Position numbers and translations under genes: made by a program. 64,000 nucleotides of DNA from Cryptomeria japonica (Eukaryota; Streptophyta; Pinopsida; Cupressales; Cupressaceae). Of this stretch, positions 21,291-32,012 are shown piece by piece. The number at the start of each line of letters is the position of its first letter. The first letter of the stretch is position 1. Under the pieces are notes generated by a model. That model had not been told where the DNA came from and ran no database searches. It saw only the letters and a list, made by a program, of their open reading frames with translations. The stretch is from assembly GCF_030272615.1 (NCBI RefSeq), contig NC_081413.1, forward strand, positions 722,949,649 through 723,013,648, read 5' to 3'.

Positions 21291-23134
21291 TTCTTTTATG
21301 CATCAATAGACATTATAGACCTAGTTTAGACTCCTTTATGATGCTTTTGATGGATGATTATGGATCTATTTATATTTTGGATGGTTATAGTTTATGCTTG
21401 ACATTTCATATTTACAGTGGATACAATATGATTTATGAGGATAGCAATATATTTAAGATTATTATGATGATGGACATATGATTGGTTATCTTTATGCACT
21501 TTTTATATCACGTGAGATCAATATCTGTTTATGTTTAGATGGTGCTATCGGATAATCTTACTTTGTGTTTATATTAGTTACGATGAGGCTATTGATGGCG
21601 GTATGTTGTCGTGATTGCGTTACCACTGCATTCGTGAAAGAGACAATAATATACCACTCATTTATGAGTTAGGTATGATGTTGGAACTTATTTCACTTGT
21701 CTGATTATTTTTATGATATATGTAATTTATATGTTGTATAGATATTGTTGTTGTGTAGGGTTGGAGGTACTAGACATTGGCTCCACCTGGTTCCACAAGT
21801 TTGAGCATGTCTCTAATCCCAATGACAAGTTGATCGAGTGTGGCATGAGACCCTATGACATACTCTAGGCTTAGTTGGTACCTTGTTAGTCTCGTGTCTT
21901 GGATAGAGTTGCCTTGTAGGCCTATGTGGTATTTTATGTGATCCCTATGTTGGGATGCCTTGTGGAGTTGTGGTTATTAAATTATTAATTAATTAATATA
22001 GTTTATCAATATTAAATTAAATAAATGGTTGGTCTTAATATTTTAATATAAATGCATATTAAATTATTGAGGGTTATTATAACATTCATTAATATTTAAT
22101 TAAGTATTTATATCTATTTGTGCTTATAATTTATTTAATTCTATGGCTTTTGGTTGTTTATATTATTTACCCCTTTTTCTTATTTGATTTATTTAATTTA
22201 TTGACTATTGGTTTATTTTTATTTTTTATCCCTTTTACCCATTTCCCTTTTACCCATTTGTTTAGGGAGTGTAATTTGGAGGTTAATATTATTTAAATAA
22301 TATTTTACCTTGATTTTGATATGGTTGGTAAGGTTTATTGTATTTTTCATTATTTCTTATTAGCTGGGGATAAGCTATGGTTTTTGAATTAATTTTTATA
22401 AATTCAGAGTCTTGAGATTTTCAAGAGGTTGCTTGGCTGGAGATTTGATTTGGAGTTTTGGTTTTCAATGGATTTTCATGCAAATGTTGAAGATTGAAGC
22501 TTGGTTTGATTCTTGATTGGAGCTATGATTGTGTCGGTTGGCTATGGAATTGATGTGACTGTGTTTGTTCTTCTGCAATTCTCTCTTGTCCATTACTTCA
22601 AATTCCAGGTTGAAGGATTTAAACCTTCTTATGCATTTGAATTAAAAAGATTGTCTTCATTGTGATTGTGAAAAGGAATTTTATGATTCTCCTATGGATG
22701 AAAATGATTTCATGTCATTTGCATTGTGTGATATTGTTCTTTTGATTAACTGGTGATTCTGAGATTTGTATTTTACTATTGTGTATGTATCAGAATATTG
22801 ATATTCCCTTCTTTGTTATTGTTGAAGGAATGGATTGTTTTCTTCATTTTTGTTCTATTTCTATAGCAACGAGAAATGTGTTTCTATGAATTTCATGTGT
22901 TTGGATTGTTGAGAGATAAGCATTGTGTGTTACCCGATTTGCAATGTTTTGTGCAGTGTCAATCTATAAATGTCATTATCTGGTTATTGACTCTTTATCT
23001 TGTATATACTCTTGTCCTAGTTGTGTATCATCTTCATGAGTTTTAAATGATGTCATGATTAGCTTTTGAGACCATTTGGGACTTAATTGTTTTATGATTG
23101 CTCATGTCAAAGTCGCTTTGACTCACTATTGCAA
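21291..23134. other. AT-rich non-coding stretch, unclassified
   Basis: TTAATTAATTAATA-type runs near 21975-22200 recall the starts of the Tat-like LTRs at 47208 and 63258. I cannot fix any LTR boundary. There are no coding motifs. Confidence 0.4.
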
Positions 23135-23448
23135 ATGGGTTGTTGTATTTTGTGTATGTGCTAGTGTTTTTGCCAAATGCGCTATTTTACTGTGTGTATG
23201 CGCTACAATGTTCCACATAAGCACTACCTAATTTGTCACAGGCACCATACTGGTTAGAGTAAGCACTAATCTATCTGACGAATGTGCCAAACTAGTGATC
23301 ATATGCGCTATTATTTCATGTGTAATCGCTATTTTGTTATATAAATGTGCTAAATTAGTTAATGAATGCACTAGATAATTTCTTGATGCGATGTTCTAGG
23401 TTTTGCATATGCCAGTCGAATCTATATTTGCGCCATTTTGTTGTGTTT
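23135..23448. repeat. Phased 21-bp array with conserved ATGCGCTA core
   Basis: About 15 units are seen. Starts of the core are at 23135, 23156, 23177, 23198, 23219, 23240, 23261, 23282, 23303, 23324, 23345, 23366, 23386, 23409 and 23428. The first eleven intervals are exactly 21 bp. The 8-base core (ATGCGCTA, with variants such as ATGTGCCA, AAGCACTA and ATGCACTA) is conserved, while the 13 bases between cores differ from unit to unit. A TAA lies in the only long open frame, so a coding repeat is unlikely. Confidence 0.85.
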
Positions 23449-25095
23449 CTATGTTGCCAGTGATTTCACTATCTGAGATTTAATTGCCATACCAAAGGCT
23501 TGCTTAGTTTGTATTTGTGTTTTTTGTGATCTCTTTGTCGTTCCAGATCTTGTTCTATTTTGGTTTATGGTCTTGGGATAATGTCTTATCCGACTATGAA
23601 TTATAGGAATTAATTTTGACATTATATCATGCTTAAGGGTATTGGATCTTGGTTATATATATTATTTGAGATTTTTGCATTATGATGATTAGTGGATCAG
23701 TTGTGTTATGATCATGTTTGGATATGGATCATGTGATGGATATTTGAGATATTATTTTGGAAGAGCCTTATTCGCAAGAATATGTTATACCCTAAGTTTA
23801 GGATCATGATAGGGAGAGTATCTTTCAAGTGAGTATCGAGGTCATGAGAAATAGGCCACCTGGAGATGACTTGAGATAGATGCCATGATCTAGAAAACCA
23901 GGAGATCTTATTGAAAGTTTTCTATGTGTAAATCAATGATAACCATGAACAATTAATTATTCTAGATGGGAAATATAATAAGATTTCCAATTAATAAGAT
24001 AATGAATTGATTTGTGGTACCCCACTCATGGCCTAGAGTTCTAGTACAGGCTCAGGATAAGAATTGGGAAGGCCTTAGAGAGATAACCGAACTCCCTTTA
24101 TTCTCTCAAAGGTTGAGACAGTTCTGCATAGGTAACATGGGTGTCAGGGAAAGAGACCATCAAGATAATCCCTTTTTGAGGTGATAGCATATGATGAAAC
24201 TCTTCCCTACATGAGTCCTAGTATCTTATGATTGGATTTGTTTGGCAGCCTTTGCAGTCTTGTTATCTTGTTGTCTCATGGTTTATGGTTAAGCCTTGTG
24301 TTGTGGTTTTGGTTATGTCTTTTGGTTGTTAGGTGTCAGCCTAGGTTTAGAATATGTGTGGGACCTTATGTCATTCTTCAGAGTATGGAGGGCGGACCTT
24401 ATTGGTTCCACATGGCCAGGTGGTTTGATGCCTTCTTCCATTGGGTTTTTCTCTTTATCGGATATTCATGTGCATGGAGTGAATTCTATATCTCTTCAGC
24501 TTGAGATTGGATTCTTGGAGTATATTATTATGTAATCTTGTAGTTAGATACATTATTGTAATCATGTATATTATATGATTGTAATTGTAATATTGGACTA
24601 TGATTCATTGCAGTGGTAATAGATATGGTAATGATGTGATGATCCCCATGTATAGAAATATGGTATGTAAATGGGATATTGATATTGTAGCTTGGAAGTA
24701 AGATTTATCATCATATTAGATGTTGTATATAGGTTAAGGTAATATTGTAAGATATGTTTTGTATCTTAGACAATTGTCATTCTTGTAATTAGAGATTAAG
24801 GTTCTTGTTGAAGTAAATGATGTATACACGATAATAGCAATGTGAGTTGTGTATTGTGCAAAAGACCTATGTGGTTTCTCTATTAGGAAATGGTTAATGA
24901 TATTTCTTTAGAAATGTTATGAATTATTTGATGGTAGGATTATTGAGTAGGGATATTTGGATTTGGAGATTTAAAATGAACCTTTCATATTATATGTGTT
25001 CTATGTTATAATTTGGTGGGTAAATGACATTGAGGACAATGTATATTGTTTTTAGGATGTGATTCATGAATGTATAGGGGATTAGATAAATGGAT
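23449..25095. other. Unclassified non-coding stretch
   Basis: The short open frames around 24232-24535 are hydrophobic and low in complexity, with no motif. It may be the LTR or leader of a decayed retroelement. Confidence 0.4.
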
Positions 25096-25566
25096 TGTTG
25101 GTGTAAATAATTATTCATCTTGGATATTATTACACCTTACTTAAGTTTACTTAGGTACATGCATTTCATAGTAGTTTGGGTATGAGACACTTGGGTGTTT
25201 GTGCCACATTGGATAGTGTGTGTAAGAGAATTTCCACCTTTTATGGTGTTGATCTTATCTTGTTGTTACATTCCACCTCATGTGGAATATTATATTATTT
25301 CTCCTACCTACCCACACCTATTTCATACCTACCCTTGTTTCTTATTGAGCCATATGTCATGTTTGTGTGCTCACATATCCATAAGCCTTGCCTTAAGTAG
25401 GCTCATCTACATTGTTTGTATAGACACACGGGCAATCAATCTATATCTTGTAATGATCCAGTTGATCATGTTTTGCATCTTGATAGAATACAGTTTATTC
25501 CTATCATCTATTTTGTATCTCTTATTTGTGCTTTCCATTGCCACTTGATCTTAGCAAAATCTCACA
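25096..25566 (+). repeat. S LTR 1 (5')
   Basis: 471 bp, TGTTGGTGTAAATAATT to AAAATCTCACA. It contains CTCCTACCTACCC and GATAGAATACAGTTTATTCC. Confidence 0.85.
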
Positions 25567-25579
25567 TGGTATCAAAGCC
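25567..25579 (+). other. S primer binding site TGGTATCAAAGCC
   Basis: It directly abuts LTR 1. It is the initiator-Met tRNA type with A for G at one position. Confidence 0.8.
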
Positions 25580-27238
25580 ATTAGAGTGCCATTGGTTTGC
25601 CAATTGAGAGAAATTTGGGGTTTGCATTTTGGAGCTTTCTATTGCAGGTTATTATTGGAGCTTGTTGGGTCAAATCTGAGGTCACCATTGGATTGAGGAG
25701 GTTCGAGCAATTAAGAATCGCCTTTTATTTTGTCCAAATCCGATATCCGAGGCCAAATCTAGAGTTGTTTGAAGGTGGAGGGTGGTGATTTATCCCGGCA
25801 CCGATCTGCAATTTTGGAGCATTTTTGGCCAAATCCACCATCGCAATTGCGCTCAAAAGGCCCAAAAACCCCAAGATCGACTGTCAATTCATCGAAATCG
25901 GCCTCCGTCACTCCGAGTTGAAAAAATCTTCCATCCCAGCCCGCCGTACGGACTTGCAGGTACAGGTCTGAAGTTTTTTTTATTTTTCCATTTTTTAATT
26001 TTTCGAAAAAAAAAAATTTACTTTAAGGGGAGTGTTTTTATTGTTTTCGTTATTTTTTAAAATCCGAATTTTTTTTGAGGGGGAAGGGGGAGTCTGTACG
26101 GGGTCCGCAGGTGTACCTGCGGGGTCCGTAGGCCACTTGCGGCTACCGTAGGTGGTACCCGTGGCCACCTCTGTAGGGTACCTGCGAGTACCGCAGAGTA
26201 CTGCAGCTGGCAGGCTCTGCGGTAACCGCAGGCCACCTACGGTGGTCCTCGCAGGGATGTTTTTTTTGTTGTTTTTGTTTTTTTTTAATAAAAAAAAAAT
26301 GTTAATTTTTCTTATTTTTAAAAAAATAAGTCAAATATCATCATTTAATAAGTCAAATTGGGAACACTTTTTTTCTTATCACTTCACACTTGTCTTGCAG
26401 TGCTTCCAACTGACAGTCAAGGGGGGGTTTGATTTGCTCCTTTATATCTCTTGCCCACATCCCAATCAGAGGCGTTTTTTTTCTGCAGTATTCTACAAGG
26501 CTTCTTGGTGGAACCATCTTCATGTTTCCAGATTTGCACTATCATGTTGTATGCTCTTGCATGAGCAATGTTGTATTCGCACTACCATAAAGTGCCACAC
26601 CTCTTTGTATCTTGTCATTGTTGACTATTTGATGTAATTCTCTTGTACACGTAGATTAGGAATATCTTGTGAGACTTGGTGCATGGCTCCAGTTGAGACT
26701 TAGATTGTACACATTTGTGCATGGCTCCCATGAGACTTGGATTGTACCTATATTTCTGCTATTTCTAAGTATCCAGATGATGCTCACAACAGGTTGTCTC
26801 CATACCTGATCTTCATTTTTTTGTAGTGAGTGATTCATCGTCATCGACTTGGTACCTGGTTTTGTCACACTTTAACATTATTGGTGCAACATTGGCTCTC
26901 TTTCTTCCTTATGAGGGGTATTTTGGTCATCATCATTAGACCATCCTTGCAGGAGATTCGACATTGAGGGGGGGCTTCATGGTCTCTCTTCTCTCTTATG
27001 GGGGGGACATATTTTGTTCTTCTCATTCATCCTCGAGAGCATTGTGTGCTTTCGTCATCTCTCTTTTGGGGGAGGGTTTTTTCCCATTGGGTTTTTCTCT
27101 CTTTCCTTGCTTTGTGGGAGATTGCATTTGCATTTGTACTTGGGTACCTAACATGGCCTCATAGCGAGGACCCATCTTGCATTTCTTAGTTGCATTGTAG
27201 ACTTTAGTGCATTCCCCTAAGTTGCACTTAAGGGGGGG
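25580..27238 (+). other. S internal region, no protein domain recognised
   Basis: The leader (25580-26090) has short open frames without known motifs. A GC-rich inverted-repeat block follows at 26095-26255, then T- and A-rich stretches. The 3' part (26340-27238) has GGGGGGGTTTGATTTGCTCC, GTGAGACTTGGTGCATGG direct repeats and a final polypurine tract. With no gag or pol, the element would need proteins from another family. Confidence 0.65.
26095..26255. repeat. GC-rich block of CCGCAGG/CCTGCGG inverted repeats
   Basis: In an AT-rich surrounding, this block is rich in CpG and holds repeated CCGCAGG, CCGTAGG, TGCGG and GTACC. Perfect hairpins include arms CCGCAGGT/ACCTGCGG at 26105-26122 and CTGCGGT/ACCGCAG at 26217-26231. 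Confidence 0.85.
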
Positions 27239-27642
27239 TGTTGGTGTAAATAATTATTCATCTTGGATATTATTACACCTTACTTAAGTTTACTTAGGAA
27301 ATGCATTTCATAGTAGTTTGGGTATGAGACACTTGGGTGTTTGTGCCACATTGGGATAGTGTGTGTAGGATAATTTCCACCTTTTATGGTGTTGATCTTG
27401 TTGTTACACTCCACATTCAGTGGGTGATCCACCTCATGTGGACTATTATATTGTTTCTCCTACCTACCCACACCTATTTCCTACCTACCCTTGTTTCTTA
27501 TTGAGCCACATGTCATGTTTGTGTGCTCACATATCCATATGGCCTTACCTATATAAGAAAGCTCATCTACATTGTATGTAACAAACACTTGATGATCCAG
27601 TTGATCAGTATTTTCATCTTGATAGAATACAGTTTATTCCTA
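27239..27642 (+). repeat. S LTR 2, truncated at its 3' end
   Basis: It matches LTR 1 from TGTTGGTGTAAATAATT to TTTATTCCTATCA, then jumps into internal sequence without the LTR end, primer site or GC-rich block. Confidence 0.8.
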
Positions 27643-28641
27643 TCAATATTTTGAATTTTTTCTTTATTTTTTTAATAAAGTTTTTTTTTGCATGGGCATA
27701 ATAAATTGTTTTTTTTGGATTTTAAAATCTTTTAAAAACACAAACATCATTTAATAAGTTAAATTGGGAATACTTTTTTTCTTGTCACTTCACACCTATC
27801 TTGTAGTAACCGACACTCAAGGGGGGGGGGTTGATTTGCTCCTCTATATCTCTTGCCACATCCCAATCGGAGGCGTCTTTTTTCTGCAGTATTCTATAGG
27901 GCTTCTTGGTGGCATCATCTTCATATTTCTAGATTTGCACTATCATGTTGTATGCTCTTGCATGAACAATGTTGTACTTGCACTACCATAAAGTGTCACA
28001 CCTCTTTGTATCTTGTCATTGTTGACTATTTGATGTAATTCTCTTGTACACGTAGATTAGGAATATCTTGTGAGACTTGGTGCATGGCTCCAGTTGAGAC
28101 TTAGATTGTACACATTTGTGCATGGCTCCCGTGAGACTTGGATTGTACCAGTATTTCTGCTATTTCTGAGTATCCAGATGATGCTCACAACAGGTTGTCT
28201 CCATGCCTGATCTTCTTTTTTGTTGCAATGAGTGATTCATCGTCATCGACTTGATACCTGGTTTTGTCACACTTTAACATTTTTGGTGTAGCATAGGCTC
28301 TCTTTCTTCCTTATGGGGAGGTATTTTGGTCATCATCATTGGACCATCTTTGCAGGAGATTCGACATTGAGGGGGAGATTCATGGTCTTTCTTCTCTCTT
28401 ATGGGGGGGACATATTTTGTTCTTCTCATTCATCATTGAGAGTATTGTGTGCTTTCATCATCTCTCTTTTGGGGGAGGGTTTTTTCCCATTGGGTTTTTC
28501 TCTCTTTCCCTGCTTTGTGGGAGATTGCATTTGCATTTGTACATGGGTACCTAACATGGCCTCATAGCCGGGACCCATCTTGCGTTTCTTAGTTGCATTA
28601 TAGACTTTAGTGCATTCCTCTAAGTTGCACTTAAGGGGGGG
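27643..28641 (+). repeat. Second partial copy of the S internal region
   Basis: It matches about 26300-27238 (for example the GGGGGGTTGATTTGCTCC and GCATGGCTCC blocks) and ends in the same polypurine tract. Confidence 0.8.
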
Positions 28642-29116
28642 TGTTGGTGTAAATAATTATTCATCTTGGATATTATTACACCTTACTTAAGTTTACTTAG
28701 GTACATGCATTTCATAGTAGTTTGGGTATGAGACACTTGGGTGTTTGTGTCACATTGGGATAGTGTGTGTAGGAAAATTTCCACCTTTTATGATGTTGAT
28801 CTTATCTTGTTGTTACATTCCACCTCATGTGGAATATTATATTATTTCTCCTACCTACCCACACCTATTTCATACCTACCCTTGTTTCTTATTGAGCCAC
28901 ATGTCATGTTTGTGTGCTCACATATCCATAAGCCTTGCCTATATAAGCATGCTCATCTACATTGTTTGTACAGACACACAGGCAATCAATCTATATCTTG
29001 TAATGATCCAGTTGATCATATTTTGCATCTTGATAGAAAACAGTTTATTCCTATCATCTATTTTGTCTCTCTTATTTGTTCTTTCCATTGCCTCTTGATC
29101 TTGGCAAAATCTCACA
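28642..29116 (+). repeat. S LTR 3 (3')
   Basis: 475 bp; full-length match to LTR 1. It ends AAAATCTCACA and is not followed by a primer site. Confidence 0.85.
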
Positions 29117-29413
29117 TGGCTTCTTACCTATGTTCTTAATTGAAGTGGATGTTAGATTTAACGAAGGGAAATTATGCATTAGTAATATATGATGTGGTTT
29201 ATATCTCGATGTTATGTAAGTAATGGCATTGAGATACCCTGGGGAATGTTATATATGGGATGTGAGTTTATTTCCGCTTGCATAATTATGTTCCTATGTT
29301 CATGTTGAGATGGAAGTATATGTTTATCTTAAGTTTTCATGTGTTGTATTAGATCTAAATTAATTTTTTTTGTATTTTCCTTGTTAGTTGGTTAGTTTGT
29401 CTAGGGTATTTTG
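29117..29413. other. No feature recognised
   Basis: AT-rich and without open frames of note. It lies between S and the R2 copia fragment. Confidence 0.4.
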
Positions 29414-29635
29414 ACATGCATTACAACTTCACTATAAGTGTGAAGGTTCATAATCTATTCCCTATTTTTGAGCATATAATTTTCTGAAAATACATGCTCT
29501 ATGTTTTTCATGTGAGTCATTTAATTTGTACTTGTTTTGAAAGGCTCACTTACAACCAAGTGGAGGATCAACCACCTCCCATGTACCATTTTTAAAATAA
29601 TATAATACTCAATTTGCATAAACTTCCTCCACAAT
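29414..29635 (-). pseudogene. R2: second copy of the copia RT fragment
   Basis: It matches 21068-21290 at roughly nine bases in ten by eye, same orientation. On the minus strand it reads NGTWEVVDPPLG and KYKL.DSHEKHRA, the start of the copia RT region. It is cut off before the KVYQMD block. Confidence 0.7.
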
Positions 29636-29800
29636 CAGTTATAAGTTTATTATTATGTTGATTTCATTAATAAATTCCATGCTAATTGTACCATCATAAC
29701 TTATTTTCCCTTATAATTTCATGTTTTTAGCACCTATCTTGATTGTTGTGCCTATTTCTATGTGAATGTTCATGTCTCGGGTCCAAATTGGTAATATTAG
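29636..29800. other. No feature recognised
   Basis: Short AT-rich flank of element X. ATTAG (29796-29800) could be its target duplication, but the other end is outside the window. Confidence 0.35.
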
Positions 29801-30758
29801 TGACACCCCTAGTACCTAGCCCTTTGTGCATCCAAAAAGGGCTAGACATGCTACCAATCTGTGTAAGGAAGTTAGGTAGTGGAACAACTTCCTAAACCAA
29901 CCTTGAGAGGAGAGTAATGCAAAAACTTTTACAAATATTTAAAACAGTTACAAAAACTTAACAAAAATAGACATAATAACATGCATACCACAACACAGTG
30001 ATCTAAGTGGGGAAAACCCTTTCGGGATAAAAAACCCCACACTCCAAAAGCAACTCAATATATTATTCAACAATCAAAAATAGATTACAATATACTTGTA
30101 GAGAAATCTCTTCACAGGAGTACTACTAATCAGAGATTTAGAGATAACTCAATAGCCATAAGACTCTTACACACAACCTCTATCTCACACACCTCATATA
30201 TAGGAGATACAATACAAGAAACCGTCAAACAATATTACAAAACCATGGGCTAGAACCACCCAATAAAGTAGATCCAACCTTATCTCCAATCTAGATGCCC
30301 TATGACGTGTCAAAACACACATCAACACATGTTCCTCCTTTTTATAGCTCATTTATGTGTTTGATGCATTTTATATTTCCTATTTCAGGAGTCCAAACCT
30401 CCGGAGGCCATAACTTGTGAACCATGTGTCTGATTGATGAATTGTTTGAAGTGTCAAAAAGCTTGCAAAGTTCTCTATCACCTTGTAAATAACTATGACA
30501 TTTATGCAATCTTTTCAGGGCATTTTAGAGCCTCTAAAGTCCTCAAAATTAAATTAAACCTTTCATCACACCCCTTGAAAATAGAAACTTTAATATTTTC
30601 AAAACTAGCTGTGACCTTGCGATGAGAATTTATCATCATGCTTATCTATCCAACCAGAAGCTTCAAGAAGAATTTCGCACCATTTCATGCTCAAATGAAA
30701 ACTTACTATAAATAGTAACCTCATGTAAATGCAAATTTGAGACACCATTTTCCCAACA
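29801..30758 (-). repeat. 3' LTR of element X
   Basis: The right end is fixed by CCCAACA followed by TTCTCCCACTTG, the complement of a polypurine tract (CAAGTGGGAGAA). It contains GTGGGGAAAACCC..CGGGATAAAAAACCCC, seen in many plant copia LTRs. The left end TGACACCCCTAGTACC is inferred from TG and could be off. Confidence 0.6.
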
Positions 30759-32012
30759 TTCTCCCACTTGTTGAACACCTTGCAAGAGAAAAGAGAGTAC
30801 CAACACAATAAATTAATTGCTAGGGGCCATGAGGCCCATAGACTCTGAACACCATCGGAACTTCTCTCTGCTACAACCTTAGTTAAAGAATCAACAACAT
30901 TCATCAAATTCTCCACCTTAACCCGCTTCACCCTACCATCTTTGACCATATCTCTGACAAAATGATACTAAACATCAATGTGCTTTGTCTAGGCATGAAA
31001 TGTCGGGTTCTTAGCTAGGCAGATCGCACTTTGATTGTCACTGCACCTTGTTTTATTTCAATGTCTGAAAATAGTCTTTAATCCAAATGGCTTCTTTACA
31101 AGCATGAGTAGCTATCATATACTCTACTTTAGTAGTGGACAAAGAAACCACAGCTTGTCACTTATCCAAATAATTGCACCGCCAAATAAAGTAAACACAT
31201 AAGCACTGGTAGATCTTCTACTATTAATATCACTTGCCCAGTCTTAATCCACATAACCATGAATATCAAGGGAAATCATGTCTTCAACCAAATTACCATG
31301 ATAACATAAAGAATACTTTGAAGAACCCTTCAATTATCTGAAGACTCTTTTGACTGCATCCCAATGAACTCAACCATGATTAGACATACATCTAGAAAAA
31401 ACTCCCACTACTTGGGCAATGTCTAGTCTAGTATGGACAATAACATACATCAAACTTCCAATTGTTCTCTATTAAGGAACTCTTCTCATGTCTTTTATCT
31501 CCAATGGGAATGTAGGACAATCTAAAATAGATAATTTTGTTCCAATTGTAAACAGAACACACAATGATCTACAATCCCACATGTTGAACCTCTATAAAAT
31601 TCAATTCATATACTTACTCTGGCCCAACAATAGATTTTTGTTCACTCTATCTCTTTTAATTTCCATCCCAAGAATGTGTTTCACTGCACCAATATCTTAT
31701 ATTTTAAATTTAGCAGCAAGCTGAGACTTTAGTTCTAAAATCATACCTTTCCCTTTTCTAATGATAACATATCATCAACATATAATGCAATGTACATGAA
31801 ATGATCACCATAAAATTTATAATAAATACAGTGATCTGATTTAGAACGTTCAAATCCCAAACTCAACACATATGTATCAAAATTTTGGTACCACATCCTA
31901 GGACTCTATTTGAGGCCATACAAATATTTCTTCAATTTACAGACCAAATTACTTTTACCTTTTACCACATAGTTCTCTAGTTGTGTCATATAAATATCTT
32001 CCTCCAAATCAC
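30759..32012 (-). pseudogene. Element X: copia RT second half and RNase H
   Basis: The minus strand reads GDLEEDIYMTQLENYV, LVCKLKKYLYGLK, an LYVDDML active-site box (near 31760), LGMEIKR, and at the end the RNase H tail VRDMVKDGRVKRVKVENL and VVDSLTKVV (30800-30970). This is the C-terminal half of a Ty1/copia polyprotein of the Tork-like type, to judge from the VDSLTK ending. Many stops and shifts mark it as old. It was cut at 32012 by element B; the next codons of the same gene are at 47188-47207 and then 62087 onward. Confidence 0.8.

Larger units (their letters stand above)
25096..29116 (+). mobile_element. Element S: non-autonomous LTR element with three LTRs
   Basis: The structure is LTR (25096-25566), primer site, internal region (25567-27238), LTR lacking its end (27239-27642), a second partial internal copy (27643-28641), LTR (28642-29116). 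Polypurine tracts AAGGGGGG precede the second and third LTRs. No gag or pol motif is present in the internal region. Flanking bases are TGGAT on the left and TGGCT on the right, a possible 5-bp target duplication with one change. The three-LTR form suggests unequal recombination between two copies. Confidence 0.8.

Noticed and set aside
23135-23448. A seven-residue protein repeat encoded by the 21-bp array
   Set aside because: The frame that reads most units has TAA codons in at least two units, and the spacer codons show no conserved residues.
24232-24535. Overlapping open frames suggesting a membrane protein
   Set aside because: They are low in complexity and Leu/Phe/Trp-rich from T- and G-rich DNA, without a motif or conserved neighbour.
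25782-26637. A protein gene in the S internal region
   Set aside because: The frames run through poly-A, poly-T and the hairpin block; the second internal copy does not keep them.
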